DNA of 64,000 nt, from positions 107,409,587 through 107,473,586 of the forward strand of contig CM043966.1 in NCBI GenBank assembly GCA_014529385.2, read 5' to 3'. The notes below the pieces were generated by a model. That model made no database searches, was not told the origin of the DNA, and saw only the letters and a program-made list of their open reading frames with translations. The stretch comes from Adiantum capillus-veneris (taxonomy: Eukaryota > Streptophyta > Polypodiopsida > Polypodiales > Pteridaceae). The position numbers and the translations under genes are program-made. Within the stretch, counting starts at the first letter, position 1; the number at the start of each line of letters is the position of its first letter. Positions 22,561-35,095 of the stretch are shown piece by piece.

Positions 22561-23887
22561 AGTAGTTAAGAAGGCCACATGATTTGGTCTTGAGGAGAGT
22601 ACCAGGTGTGCAAGAGATAGAGAAAACTCTTCTTTCATGTCATGATGATGTCTGTGGTGGTCACTTTTCTCAAGATATTACAAGTAGGAAGATTTTACAA
22701 GCAGGGTTTATTTGGTCGAGCTAACATCATGATGTCCAACATTGGTGTAAGGCATGTAAACAATGCCAAATTGCTGGGGATAGACAACTGACATATAGCC
22801 TCGAGTCCCAATAATATCTTATGGCCCTTTTGAAAAGTGGGGTGTGGATGCAATAGGTCCCCTACCTCGTACTTCTAAAGGGAAGTTTTTCATCATCATG
22901 GGTGTTGACTACATGACACGATGGGCGGAAGCAACAAGCACAACCCGAATCACAGCTGAAGAGGTATCAAAGTTTATTTTTGATCATATTTGTAGTAGGT
23001 TTGGAACACCCCTAGAAATCTTATCAGATCGAGGCCTGGGTTTTTGGGCTGACCTTCTGAATGATCTCTTGAGGAGGTTTAAAGTGAAACACTTGCATTC
23101 CACACCCTACTATCCTCAATGCAATGGATTGGTGGAAAAAGTGAATGGAATGATATGTAAGATCATTTCTAAGCAAGTTGTGGACAGGCCTTATGATTGG
23201 GATCACCATTTGACGGCTGCTCTTTGGGCGTATAGGAAATCTTTCAAGGTATCTACCCAATTCAATCCTTTTCCTCTAGTTTATGGACAGGAGGCACTTC
23301 TCCCCATTGAGGTAGATCTCTCAATCTTGCGCGTTCTTGCAAGAGTGGCAAAATAACCAAAAGAGGTTCTACATGAAAGGATCTTAAATCTCCAACGACT
23401 TGAGCTAGATAGAGAAGAGTCCATTGATCACTACATCACCAAAGCGACAAGCCAAAGGGACAAAATCAACAAGACGCTCAAGGGGAAAGTATTGAAGGAA
23501 GGTATGTTGGTTCTTCGCTATGATAACCGACTTGATACTCGACTTGACAAAAAGTTTTTGCGAAGATGGGAGGGACCTTTCATGATAAATACAAAGTTTG
23601 GAAATGGCAGTTATGGATTAGCAGATTTATCAGGAAAACTCCACAAGACCCGAGTCAATGGATGGAGATTAAAGCCCTACTTTCAACGTATCAATCCGTT
23701 GATAGGAAGTCATCTACCTACATCATCTAAGCTCCAAATTGGCATGGCTCCCTTCGGCTTGGCAAATGCTCCACCTATTTTTAAAGCTTTGATGTGCAAA
23801 GAAGAACCACCCTTGGAATCTGAACATACCCAAGGCAACCCTCTCATCTCTGATTTATGGGATCGAGGTAATGAAAAGCAAGTCTAA
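22561..23887 (+). pseudogene. integrase of Tat copy 2
   Basis: The zinc domain is damaged around 22560-22800 by a short deletion (near 22580) and stops. The catalytic core (22844-23356) is open and keeps the acidic triad positions: WGVDAIGPLP is just upstream, ILSDRGLGF, and CNGLVEKVNG with E. A stop at 23354-23356 (AAATAA) separates the C-terminal part, seen at 23492-23887 as DKKFLRRWEGPFMINTKF and GKLHKTRVNGWRLKPYF. The core is in better condition than in copy 1. Confidence 0.85.
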
Positions 23888-24037
23888 TGGAGTAAAAGAG
23901 TGCATGTCGCTCCTCCTATTATTAAAAAAAAAATGGAAAAGAGAAAAAAGAGAAAAAAGAGAAAAAAAAAGAAGAGAAAGAAACAACACCGTCCTCCTAA
24001 AGATATGAATATCTCTAGGCTTGGGGGAGGGCTAATA
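23888..24037 (+). other. 3' non-coding end and polypurine tract of Tat copy 2
   Basis: A-rich stretch followed by CTTGGGGGAGGGC (24020-24032), the primer for plus-strand synthesis, directly before the 3' LTR. Confidence 0.7.
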
Positions 24038-26343
24038 TGAATGGCATAAAATGGTAACCATCTTTTTGCAACATTTTTCAGCCTACTCAACGTCCTCTTC
24101 CTCATATGTGTATATATTTTTCTACGCTATTAAGTTAGCTACATTAAATTCCCCCTCTTTTTTTAACCTTTGTGGCGACACATACATTGTAATCTTTCCA
24201 AAAATGTCACCTTAGTCATATATTTATATTACCACCCTTTTCTTTTTTGCTTTGTAAATAAAATTAAGCATACAATAACCAACTATCTTTGTAGTAGAAA
24301 AATAATATATCCATCTTCCATCCCATATAGATAAATTACCATGGAAAATCAACTCTCCACTTGTCTTTACTAAAGATTATGGTCCATCTCTACAAGTCTT
24401 CTATGCCCCCTACATAGGTGGCCCAATATCTCTTAAGAATATACATATAGTTTTTCTCCTTTAAAAAGACTCAAATTGTATATTCTTTTCACAAGCAAAT
24501 AATATTGGCCCCTCCTCTATTTGTATAAGCATCATACCCTTTTGAAAAAGCATGATTCCCCTTGGATGCATACAAGCAAAGGGCCCATACAAGAAGACTT
24601 GGAAGCAAAAGGTTCCCTAGCCTGGTGTGGACCTTCCAAACCGAATTTATTGGTGCATGGGCGTGAAGAATAGTCCAAATTCATATCAAACATGTTGAGA
24701 AGGTCAAATTTTCCTTTTGAAGCATGTCATTCCGAGCTACAGGTAAAAAGTTATGGTCAAAATAGTGTAAATCTGTCAGATTCGCAGCAAAAGGGAACTG
24801 TAAATCAAGTAAATCAAGAGGGTGAGATCTTAGTTTTCCCCTACTCATCTTCTAGAAGAGCAATGAGTGTTCAAGGTCACTTGCATGTGATGGGACCAAC
24901 CTAAAGATGCTTTCTAAATGCCAAGACAAACAAGTTGAGATACCCCGGAGGAGCCACCGAAGGGCCTCATGGTGGGGCCGACCTACATTATGCACCCCTA
25001 TGAAGCCTTCACAGTATAAAATGATATTTTTGGTGAATAAATAGTCCCTTATATGTCCAATATTCAATGAGTGGTCAAAGGACACTTAAATTAGGGCTAA
25101 TCACTCACCCTAATTAGCTGTAGCATAATCCAACTCCTACACAACCATAAATAGCCCCCCCTTGGAGAGACTCATGGACACATACCTATATTTTCAACTT
25201 CATGTTGTTTCTTGATCAATAGTAGAGAAAACCCCAACTCTCCCTCTTTCACATTCTCCCTCCTAACCCTCCTCTTTGGAGGAAGTCCAACTCTATCCTC
25301 CACTCTTTCTATTCTACAATATCTTACTCCATCAACCCAATAAATCATTTGTAGCACCTCAATAACTTGTAAATACATCATGATCTCTCTCATGGTTATG
25401 TTAATGATCATTAAAGCATCTTCAAAACTTTCAAGTGTCACAATTCGTGATGGTTAGCCAGCGTCTGTCCTCCCCTTAAAAGGTGTGCGAGAAATAAAGT
25501 AAGTGTTCTATTCTCAATTTACCATTGGTTTGTTTCTCCACACTTATTCAATTGTTCTAAAGAAATTTGTCACTCCAACTCTCTTTTGCTTCATTACATA
25601 TGCATGTGGCTACTTCTCATGGTGATTTTATTTGTGTCACGGCATTGTATAGATGGAGATGAGCTCTCTATGCAAAGTGTGTTAGTTTGATGTAAGTGAT
25701 TCTATTGTGTGTTTGAGAGGCAAGTCTTGTGTGCATGATTTTTTGATGAGTGTTTGAGAGAGGAGGATTTTGGATGTATTATGGGTATTCTTATGGGGAG
25801 AAGGTGAATCCTATTCCACAAATTGCATATTTTATTTGATGCACGGCATTGGGTTGCATAATCGTTGATGGTGTTCAAGTGTCCAAAGTGTATATAGAGT
25901 AAGGGGGTTTTCAAAGTGTGTTGCTTGAGTGGGTGAGTGAAAGTGTTATTTTGATTGGTTTCCTTCTCCACTCCCAAAAGAAGGTGGTGCCCCAAGTAGT
26001 GTGCGTACCTCTTTGCGAACACTTTAAGTTTGGATGTATTATGGGTATTCTTATGGGGAGAAGGTGAATGCTATTCCACAAATTGCATATTTCATTTGAT
26101 GCACGGCATTGGGTTGCATAATCGTTGATGGTGTTCAAGTGTCCAAAGTGTATATAGAGTAAGGGGGTTTTCAAAGTGTGTTGCTTGAGTGGGTGAGCGC
26201 AAGTGTTATTTTGATTGGTTTCCTTCTCCACTCCCAAAAGGAGGTGGTGCCTCAAGTAGTGTGCATACCTCTTTACGAACATTTTGTGAGGGTAGGCCCA
26301 TTGGTTTATGTTTAGAGGCCCCATTTCAAAAAGCTCGCGCTCA
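24038..26343 (+). mobile_element. 3' LTR of Tat copy 2
   Basis: Begins TGAATGGCATAAAATGG and ends AAAGCTCGCGCTCA, about 2.31 kb. Same layout as 15654-17983, including the 260-bp duplication near the end. The base after the LTR (26344) is the middle of a chromovirus RNase H (LTGKHNQVADALSRW), so the array ends inside that element. No matching target duplication can be tested, because the left side of the array is truncated. Confidence 0.85.
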
Positions 26344-27465
26344 CTGGCAAGCATAATCAAGTAGCTGATGCACTCTCAAGATGGCCGAGAGTGAATGCGG
26401 TTTCCATAGAAACTCACAATGATCTATCTTCAATGATAGATGAGTATGCTATTGATCCCGATTTTAGAGATGTGATTTCAGACCTTGCATAGGGAAGAAA
26501 GAAGAACCATTTACTTTACAAGATGGTTATCTTGTCTATGACAATAGACTATGTGTTACTAACTCACTACCGGAGAAAGTAATGTATGAATCTCATGCTC
26601 CACCTTATGTGGGGCATAGAGGGATTTAATCTACCTTAAAGGGAATTCAAACATATTTCTATTGGCCTACCATGAAAGTGATCATACAAGCGTATGTTTC
26701 TAAATGTGTGGTATTCCAAAAGACAAAATTTGATAGAGGGAAGCAACTTGGATTTCTTCAACCCTTGCCAATCCCTAATTCACCATGGGAGAGCATATCC
26801 ATGGATTTTATCTTTGGATTGCCTAAGTCTATCCATGGGAATATGGGAATATGGACGATACTGGACAGGTTCAGTAAACAAGCTCAATTTATACCTGTCA
26901 AAAAGACTGTCAAAGCCCATCAAATGGAAACCATCTTCATTTCACAAATTTTCAAGTACCATGGCTTGCCAATGTCCAGAGTGTCAGATAGAGATCCTAG
27001 AATGACCAGTAATTTTTGGAAGGGTCTCTTTGAAAATTTAGGGACAAGGCTAAACTTCTCTTCGGCCTATCATCCACAAACGGATGGCCAAAGTGAAATA
27101 GCTAACCTAACAGTTCTCGATATACTAAAAGACTATGTAACGGAAGTAGATCAAAGATCCCAATGGGAGAAGTACTTACCCTTAGTGGAGTATGCTTACA
27201 ATAACACTATACATAATTCCACGGGAAAAGCACCTTTGGAGCTAATTGAGGGAAGATCAAAAAGTCCCTTGCTACTTAAGGTACATGGGAAGATCTTCGC
27301 TGCAGATGAGTATAGCCGGGACCTACAAGAATATTTTCAAAAGATTAAGGATGTTATCTTTATCTCACAGCAAAGGCAAAAGGCTGCTGCTAACAAGCAC
27401 AGAAGAGCCCAAAACTTTAAAGAAAATGATTGGATCTTATTAAAGTTTCCAAGGCTCGATTAAGG
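26344..27465 (+). pseudogene. RNase H end and integrase of chromovirus fragment D3
   Basis: Starts in the last part of RNase H (GKHNQVADALSRWPRVN), then the integrase zinc domain with stops, then an open catalytic core at 26672-27463. The core has SMDFIFGLPKS, RVSDRDPRMTSN and DGQSEIANLTV, so all three acidic positions are present. The reading ends at 27463 because one C is missing from a CCC run, compared with copy D2, and continues in another frame. The left end is cut by the Tat LTR. Confidence 0.88.
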
Positions 27466-27882
27466 CACACGACGGGCAAGAATCCTACGGGACACCAAAA
27501 GTACTATGCTAAACTAGCAAAAAAGTACTATGGTCCCTTCCAGATTCTTAGGCCAATCAATGAGATGGCCTATCAACTCAAGTTTCCCAATCATTGGCTC
27601 ATACACAATGCTTTCCATGTGAGCCTATTAAAGTCTTACAAAGGAGATCCACCTCAAGAAACAACTATTGAAGACCCACCGGAGATCGAGGACCAAGAGG
27701 AGGTGCTACAGCCCGAGTCCATTCTCCGACATGAAGACAAGGTACTAAGAGGCGGTAAGACTATCCGACAGTATCTTATTAAGTTTAAGAATTATCCTTT
27801 TGAAGATGCCACATGGATGAAAGGCATACAATTAAAGGATAACCTAAACCTTGTCAATGCTTACAATGCTTCCCAAGAGTAA
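27430..27882 (+). pseudogene. integrase C-terminus with chromodomain, chromovirus D3
   Basis: C-terminal integrase (KYYGPFQILRPINEMAYQL, HNAFHVSLLKSYKGDPP) followed by a chromodomain (HEDKVLRGGKTIRQYLIKFK, then NYPFEDATWM). The chromodomain in this position defines chromoviruses, which use it to aim integration at particular chromatin. It ends at a normal TAA. The sequence stays similar to D2 for only a few dozen bases beyond the stop, then meets a minus-strand element near 27960. Confidence 0.88.
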
Positions 27883-27960
27883 GCAAATGTACAAAATGTT
27901 AAAAATGAACACCCTAGGATTTATCATCCTTCTCTCAAAGTAGACATGCTTGTAACTTCT

Positions 27961-28980
27961 CCCTACCTTTTGTAGAAAAACACTACTCCAATAGCAATCG
28001 TACCTACCAGCATGGCCACATAGAAATCATCTCACAGTTGGGAGGACACACCATAGGTGCCTGACATAATATCTCTTTCACTCTATTAAAGGCCTCTTGA
28101 GATTCTTCACCCCACTGAAAGACATGAACTTGCTGAGCCTTTTTTGAAGAGGATACTCATTTTTTGATAGCATCCAAACAAATCACTACAAATATTTTAG
28201 CTTGTTGACAAACGAGGCCAAACCTTGAGCACTTGATGGAGGCTCCATCAGCACTAGAGTCTTGACCTTCTCCGGATCAGCTTCTGTTTCACTTTGTGAC
28301 ACCACATGACCTAGCAACTGTGCACAGCCTCCCAACTTGCACTTTTTGGGGTTTAATTGACCATATTCTTTCTCAAGCCTTTGAAAACATTGTTCTATCT
28401 TTGACAAATGCTCCGCTCTAGAGCTATAGCAACCGATATCATCCATGAAAAGCTTGATGAACCTACCCAAATACATCCCAAATACCCTATTCTATTGAGT
28501 CTTGAAATGTAGCATATTCATTCACCAACCCGAATGAAATTCTACGATAGGCAAAACATACCCATGGAGAAATGAATGTCATCTTCAACGGGTCTTCAAG
28601 CACGATCCCTATTTAGAAGTACCTTGAAAACTCATTGATAATTGAGTACCTTTCATGGCTTGACACCTGGTTTAGGATTTTATCCTAAAATGGAAAAGGG
28701 TACTGACTGCACTTAGTAGCTACATTCAATGGCTTGTAGTTGACACACACTCTCCACTTTCCATTCTTCTTTGGGGTGATGACCATTGGAGAAACCCACT
28801 CTAATTCCTTCACAAGGCATATGATACCTGCATCCAAAAACTTATTGGTCTTGTTCCATAAGGCTTCTTTTTTAATCTCCCCTAGACTTTTCAACTTTTG
28901 CGCCTTCGGCTTATACCCCTCCTTGAGTACAATGTTGTGCTTTACACCCCTTGCCCCTTGCAAATCTTATTGCAAACAGA
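27961..28980 (-). pseudogene. reverse transcriptase and RNase H remnant, gypsy element F
   Basis: Minus-strand pieces in family order: VTP-like block ITPKKNGKWRVCVNYKPLN (28963-28685), motif C KLFMDDIGCYSS (28476-28186), and the RT/RNase H connection with FQWGEESQEAFNRVKEIL (about 28120). Motif A has lost its aspartate (a reading like IINEFSRYF). Many stops. It differs from the Tat copies but is nearest to them in order and motifs. Confidence 0.8.
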
Positions 28981-29638
28981 TTTGGATAGGAGGCACACAA
29001 ATGAACATAGGTTTACTTCTCTTGCTTGTTCAATTCTTCACTCAACATGCTGGTTACTTCTTCCCCACCTATGCCATAAACATGGGGTTGCACCTCCTCT
29101 TTTGCATGAGAGCCCTCTATGATGACACTAAACAAATAAGCATCAATATTCAACATGTAACACCATATTAGTAAATTTGGGAAATTTTCAATTCCCATTT
29201 AAGAACAAGCTTAAGATTTGCCCACATGGCCAAATCTTAGTTAGATTTACGAGAGAATGGCTCAAAAGAGATTTTCAAATACTACCTTGTGGAAGGCTTT
29301 GTCCTTATAAGAAAATAGTTTGAGATTTGTCCATATGGCCAAATTTTCAAGAAATTGGTGATTCCCAAATTGTCTCTAAAGTCTCAAACTCTATAATATA
29401 GTGTTATGTCGTCCTTGCTTTACTCCTCCTATTTATTAGTGTATCCTTCATTATAAGCTATCTTGGTCTTGTACTCATAGATCATTGTTGGATCACCTTC
29501 ATATTTCATGAGATCCATGTATGGAGACACTACAAAAGTTAGCATCAATCTTCAGCATGTCTTCCTTGCTTTCCTCCTCATCTCTATTAGTGTAGCCTTC
29601 ATCATAAGCCATCATGGTATTGTACTCATAGCACATTG
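28981..29638 (-). other. protease-RT linker region of element F
   Basis: No conserved domain. It contains two related acidic blocks on the minus strand (about 29100-29160 and 29510-29580), rich in codons for D and E, resembling the linker of the Tat copies but expanded. Stops are frequent. Confidence 0.45.
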
Positions 29639-30003
29639 TCATATCACCTTCATCTTTCTTTTCCATAGGATGGAAATGGCTCTCCTTGGTCTTAAAATCT
29701 CCTTTCTCCTTGTCAGGCAAGGTGAACACCTTGCTCTCCCAATATTGTTGGCCCCTATTACAAAAATCCATGGCCTCCCAAATATGATAGGGTAAGTATC
29801 ATCATCTAATTTTATTACAAAATTTTTGATAAGGCATTCTATGACCATCACCTTAACCTTCACGCACTGAGCCATGCCCAAGCACCTAACTTTAACATGA
29901 TTGTTCATCCTCATCTGCACATTTGACTTGGCTACTACCTTGACACCTATTTTCATCATAGCTACTCCCATCACAACACACACCTATGCTCCACCATCTA
30001 CAT
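29639..30003 (-). pseudogene. retropepsin remnant, gypsy element F
   Basis: The active-site loop VDGGA at 29986-30001 is followed at once by a stop. The rest, down to DDTYPIIFGRPWI, matches the end of the protease domain. The loop and the GRPW motif are at normal spacing. Confidence 0.75.
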
Positions 30004-30895
30004 AAGCCTGCACCTACATCCTCTTCTCAATGACCACATCCACAAGAGGAAGAACATCGTATGGACTCCCAACCCTTAAAGCCATGTTTTTTTCACGGCA
30101 CACACATCACCCTCAACTCTTAGTAGTGTAGTGCTAACACTCCTGGACCACTACCTCGTCAGTTTGCATTTTGATTCCAACAATTGCCCAAAAGTAATGT
30201 TAGCCTTTTAACTCTCAGCATCACTTACCAATTCATAACCCAGGTGACCATGTGCAAACTGCAATTCCACCTATTTGTTCTTGTGATGTCTCCTCCTTTT
30301 CCTAGTCTTTGGCTGCTACTTTCCTTTGTGTACTTTCTCCTTGCCCTTGCAACCTCTGGTTTCCGACTTAGTTTTTGTTTCCCTTTCACCTTTTACCCTT
30401 CTGTTGGACAAGACCTCCACATCTTACCTGTCCACCCCAATGATGTTGACCCTAGGGACTTCATCACCATTTGGCGGAGCTGGCGATGTAGGATTCTCAA
30501 CTGCCTGCTCTCTTTGGCCATTAAATTTTCCTACACCTACTCCTCTACCAGATAGCAAGTACATACCTCCTCTCTCTCTAGGTGGGTGCAGGCAGTCCAA
30601 CACATAATGAACCTCTTCTCCACATTTGTAACACCCACCCTACTTCTTGCTCATCTTGGTTTTACTCTATCCATCATTCTTAACCTCAATTCTTGCATCT
30701 GCTCATAATTATTTTAGACTTCTCGCACCCAATTTTGTGGGATGACTACTATACCTTGATTCCTAGGAGTCTCTTCTTGAATAGCATCATGAGGGCTTTG
30801 TGACTAAGTAGGCACCATATTGTAGCCCAACACGCCATGCTCAATCTTCTTCTTAGTCTTCTTACTCTTAATCGTGCAAACACTATTGCACCATT
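30004..30895 (-). pseudogene. nucleocapsid part of gag, element F
   Basis: A zinc knuckle with all ligands (CYKCGEEVHYVLDC) lies on the minus strand at 30592-30633. The surrounding sequence is basic and low in structure, with stops in every frame. Confidence 0.7.
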
Positions 30896-31200
30896 TTAAT
30901 TCTTTGGGCATTCAAAGTCCAAATTTTCCCTCACTTTAGGATGCAGGCACACCATGAACTTATCCATCTTAAAGTAGTCACCATTAGCCAGCTGCATGGC
31001 TACCGCTAATTGTACCCAACATGCTTCAAAACAATCCAAAAAAAATTTGAAGTCCTCACTTACATCTTTCTTGAGAAATTTAAGATTCACATCCATGTCA
31101 CTTGGGGATGCCTCCCCACAGAAATCATGCAAAAATTGTGCCCAAAGAGCCGGCCAAGCATGCCTCCGCTTGCCCTCCAATGCTTCATACTACACCTTAG
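30896..31200 (-). pseudogene. capsid part of gag, element F
   Basis: 94-residue open piece with HAWPALWAQFLHDFCGE and FKFFLDCFEACWVQLAV, typical of Retrotrans_gag helices. It sits upstream of the knuckle in the minus orientation. Confidence 0.7.
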
Positions 31201-31913
31201 TTTTACCTCACATTGCCAATGGAAAAGTTTGCATCTTTCTATCCTCATTTTTCATACTCAATGATAGCATACACAACTCAATATCTGCAATCCATTCATT
31301 TGGATTCTCCTCACCTATGAAAGTTGGTCCATAGCTTCATGATGCCATATTTTACAATGCAAAAACTTGTGCTTCTTTGTCAAATTGAGAGCAATAAGTG
31401 CGCTCCTTTGTGGGGGCAACAAAATATGGAGAGAGGGAATGGGAAACACACCCAACATGTACACAAATGCCTCAGGCTATAGCTCAAGGAAGTTACAACA
31501 CCACTATCCTCTCATAAACACCTTCAAAATAACCAACTCACACTATCAAACCACCATATGCACACAAATCAACACACACATGCTCATCAAGATCACCAAC
31601 CTGCACTCACACATCAATGTTGTCCATCTTGACCCTCTCAACACACACACCAATGCTCAACTCACACTATCAAACCACCATATGCACACAAATCAACACA
31701 CACACACACACCAATGCTCTATCTCACACTCTCCGCACACATAGACACCACTGGCACAAAAAGAGAATTGGCACAAAAGCCATGGCAATGCACGACTAGA
31801 ACTTGATTAAGAATCCCTTTACAACATCTTGAGGACCACACTAGGACCGGCTTGGCAAGAAAAATACCTCCTCGGGGTTGCATAAACAATTTGACTCAAG
31901 AAATGTAATGGAA
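31201..31913 (-). other. 5' remainder of element F
   Basis: No gene seen. It contains two copies of a roughly 45-bp sequence starting AACTCACACTATCAAACCAC (about 31530 and 31658), among CA-rich tracts. No LTR end or primer site could be identified. The stretch ends where the chromovirus LTR starts at 31914. Confidence 0.4.
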
Positions 31914-32131
31914 ATGGCCCAAGAACTTTGAGAATAGCGGAATTAAGAGAATTAGAGTGAGCATTTTTATGAGACTACCTTGAGAACATAGAGGGTGAAC
32001 TTAATTAGCGGTAGCAACTTAACCATAAATTTAATTAACTTGACATAAACAATACTTTTGCAAGGCCACATTAAATGGTCATTTTAATATGAGAAAATCA
32101 TTTGGGTTGGTTAGATATTAGATTTTATGAC
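31914..32131 (-). mobile_element. 3' LTR of chromovirus D2, internally deleted
   Basis: Plus-strand left end TGTAATGGAAATGGCCC and right end GATTTTATGACA match the two ends of the 3.75-kb LTR at 1408-5158, but only about 218 bp lie between. The join is after AATACTTTTGCAAG (about 32067), where the sequence jumps to CCACATTAAATGGTC. The polypurine tract lies just outside, as expected for a 3' LTR on the minus strand. Confidence 0.78.
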
Positions 32132-32147
32132 ATTACCTCTCTCTTCA
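32132..32147 (-). promoter_or_regulatory. polypurine tract of chromovirus D2
   Basis: Minus strand GAAGAGAGAGGTAA, directly before the LTR start TGTCATAAAATC. Confidence 0.65.
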
Positions 32148-32476
32148 AATCATAGTCGTCCTTGACATGAGGTAGAAGAGATAAAGCCTTAGTCATTAGT
32201 TGATGTTTCTTAGTGGGTAGAGAATCCCTTTTTACCCTACAACAACATTCCAAGATGGATGACTAATCCATTTGGGGCTTGGGATACTTAGCTCCCGCAA
32301 GCATGTCTTCTCTTTAGTCCATTTTATTCTCCCAAAGTAGAGTGAAAAATTCTACTTTGTGTTTGAGAGACGTCGTCATCACAAACATGATTCTACTTAA
32401 ATTTGTGCACAATAAAAAGAGAATTAGTGTTATAAGACAAAAACATTGATCATTTAAAATAAACATGTACATTTGC
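32148..32476 (-). other. 3' untranslated part of chromovirus D2
   Basis: Between the chromodomain stop and the polypurine tract. No ORF or other signal seen. Confidence 0.5.
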
Positions 32477-32810
32477 TTACTCTAATTTAGCATTGTAAGC
32501 ATTGACAAGGTTCATACTATCCTTAAGCTGTATTCCTTGCATCCATCTAGCATCTTCAAAAGCATAGTTTTTAAACTTAATAAGATACCATTGTATAATC
32601 TTACTATGTCGTAGTACCTTGTATTCATGCCGAAGAATAGCTTCGGTTTGTAACACCTCTTCTTGGCCTTCGATTTGGGGGGTCTTCAATAATTGGTTCT
32701 CTTGGTGGCTCTCCTTTGTAGGGCTTAAGTAGGCTCACATGAAAACCATTGTGTATGAGCCATTGGTTGGGAAACGTGAGTTGATAAGCCATGTCATTAA
32801 TTGGCTTCAA
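32477..32810 (-). pseudogene. chromodomain of chromovirus D2
   Basis: Minus-strand reading with HNGFHVSLLKPYKGEPP, then, after a frameshift near 32680, AILRHEYKVLRHSKIIQWYL, KFKNYAFEDARWM and a normal stop. It matches D3 closely but has substitutions at chromodomain core positions (for example T to R in the ATW block). Confidence 0.85.
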
Positions 32811-33641
32811 GATTTAAAAAGGACCATAGTATCTTTTTGCTAGTTTAGCATAATACTTTTGATGGCCCGTAGGATATTTTCCCATTGTTTCCCTTAATTG
32901 AGCCTTGGGAAACTTGAGTAATGCCCAATCATTTTCTTTGAATATTAAGGCCCTTCTGTGCTTATTAGTAGCATCTTTTTTCCTTTGTTGAGAGATGGAT
33001 ATACCCTCCTTAATCTTTTGGAACTTGTAGGTCACACCTATACTCATCGACAACAAAGATCTTCCCATGTACTTTAAGTAGAAAGGAACTTTTAGGTCTT
33101 CCCTCTATGATCTCAAAAGGTGCCTTTCCCATAGTAGTTAGGATGGTATTATTGTATGCATACTCTACAAGGGGTAAATACTTTTCCCATTGTGAGCATT
33201 GATCTACTTCTATAACATAAGTCTTTAGTAGATCGAGAATCGTAAGATTGGCTATCTGACTTTGGCCATCCGTTTGTGGGTGATAGGCCAAAGAGAAATT
33301 AATCTTGTACCTAGATTCTCAAAGAGACCTTTCCAAAAATTACAGGTCATTCTAAGATCTCTATCTGACATGATGGATGTTGTCAATCCATGGTGTTTGA
33401 AAATCTGAGTATGAGAGACTTGCCATTTGGTGTACCTTAATAGTCTTTTTGACAAGAATAAAGTGTGCTTGCTTGCTAAACCTGTCGAATATTGTCCAAA
33501 TTCCCCTATTCCCATGGGTAGACTTGGGTAATTCAAAGATAAAATCCATGGATATACTCTCCCATGGTGAATTAGGGATTGGAAATGGCTGGAGTAATCA
33601 AGGTTGCTTCCCTCTATTATACTTGGTCTTTTGGCATACCA
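32811..33641 (-). pseudogene. integrase core of chromovirus D2 (part beyond copia insertion)
   Basis: Minus-strand pieces WILSLNYPSLPMG / MDFIFELPKSTHGN, then YHPQTDGQSQIANLTI, where the third acidic residue is Q instead of E as in D3, then WEKYLPLVEYAYNNT. Several stops and frameshifts. The N-terminal zinc domain is on the other side of the copia insertion, at 35613-35905. Confidence 0.85.
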
Positions 33642-33832
33642 TGTTGGGATGCAAGGTTTTGTTGCATCTCTTATGTGAACAACTCCTTCCACCTCATGTG
33701 TCAAGCCATGTGGAGAACCTCTTACAACCTTTGATTAAAGCACCACCACTTGTGTTTGTGCATAGGCAGCCACCTCTTGTGCTCATGTGTCAAAAGGCCG
33801 TCTACTTGTATAAGCCTATATAGAACTCACAA
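33642..33832 (+). mobile_element. 5' LTR of copia element, truncated
   Basis: About 190 bp aligning with the first part of the 3' LTR, ending after AAGCCTATATAG. Roughly 9% of aligned positions differ from the 3' LTR by eye, so the insertion is not young. Confidence 0.75.
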
Positions 33833-34208
33833 TACTGCTAGAGGGGGGGCTTCCCACAATAGTCCAGCTTGGCACCAAGCTACCTTACAATTTCATCAAT
33901 AAGGAGGAATTCAGCCCCCAAAAGCAGTACATTTTGCAGAAGGTTTTGACACGACTTCATCAAACCTTCTGCCAAAGGCTTCCCATCTTTTTGTGCTCAC
34001 CAAAGTTCTCAAGTTTTTGTTACCATACATTTCAAATATTTTGAGCCTCAAAATATACCGCAAATTTTTGGTGAAGAGGTGCTCCAGTTTGGAGAATGTC
34101 TTCATGAATAATTTGTAAAAACCTTTGAAGCAAGTGTTCACAAGGACTAGACACTGCCCACTCAGCCGAGTAAGACCTTCCTCTCACTGCACACGACAGA
34201 GCACCATT
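33833..34208 (+). other. leader of copia element
   Basis: Unrelated to the LTR. No TGGTATCAGAGC primer site was found here, which fits a deletion across the LTR/primer junction. Confidence 0.45.
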
Positions 34209-35095
34209 ATGGGGGAAGATAAAAACATAGACAAATTCAATGGGCATGGCTTCCACATGTGGCAGGAAAAAACTAAGGGGTACTTAATGTAAAAGCAATT
34301 ATGGTATGTCATTAAGCCACCAAATGACAATGACAGAGTGGAAATGTGACCGAGCTTAGCATAGTTTGCAGCTAAAGCTGAGCAAGCTCACAGCATTTTA
34401 CTCACTTCACTTGATGACAACTTTGTGCATTATTTAGATGATTGCACCACTGCACATGATGCATGGATAACTATAGAGAAACATTTTGGGTCTATTGCCA
34501 AGCATTTCAAATTGCATTAAAAATGCAACTTTATGGATTGCTTATGGAGCCTGGAGAAGACGTATCATTTCTAGTCAATAGGCTCAAAAGTATTTGCACA
34601 CATATGACATCTATAGAATTCCCTATAGATAATGAAGACAAAAGTGTTGTGCTTCTCAAAGCAATACCAAATGTATATTTTGACCAAATTGTAACAGTGC
34701 TTAAAGAGAAAGACCCAATCCCTAAAATTGAAGATCTAATAAACTCTCTTCAAAAGCACGAAAAGAAACTCAAAGGAAGTCAGCAACAGTCAAGTGGTGC
34801 TTATGTGGTCTCATCCAATCGCTACAACCGCAATCACAAAAGGAACTTAAAGTGCACACACTATGGTAGAACAAATCCCCTTTCAAAGGATTGCTATAAA
34901 ATAAACCCTTGTTGCATTTGTGGCAAGAACAACCATGCTACAAAGTATTGCAAATTAAACATTAAATCTTCACAGGTTACCAATCACAAAGATAAATTCA
35001 AAGATCAAACAAAAGCAAAAATCAACCTTGCCACCTTTGAAAATTTTGATGAAGATAACAACAACAATATTGGCTTGGTTTATGATGTATTATGA
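34209..35095 (+). pseudogene. copia-type gag
   Basis: From ATG at 34209, MGEDKNIDKFNGHGFHMWQE, the common start of plant copia gag. Stops follow at about 34290-34360. After a frameshift near 34480, a long open piece follows: PGEDVSFLVNRLKSICTHM (UBN2-type gag region), then a zinc knuckle CCICGKNNHATKYC with all four ligands. It ends at TGA after LVYDVL, and no protease follows. Confidence 0.85.
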
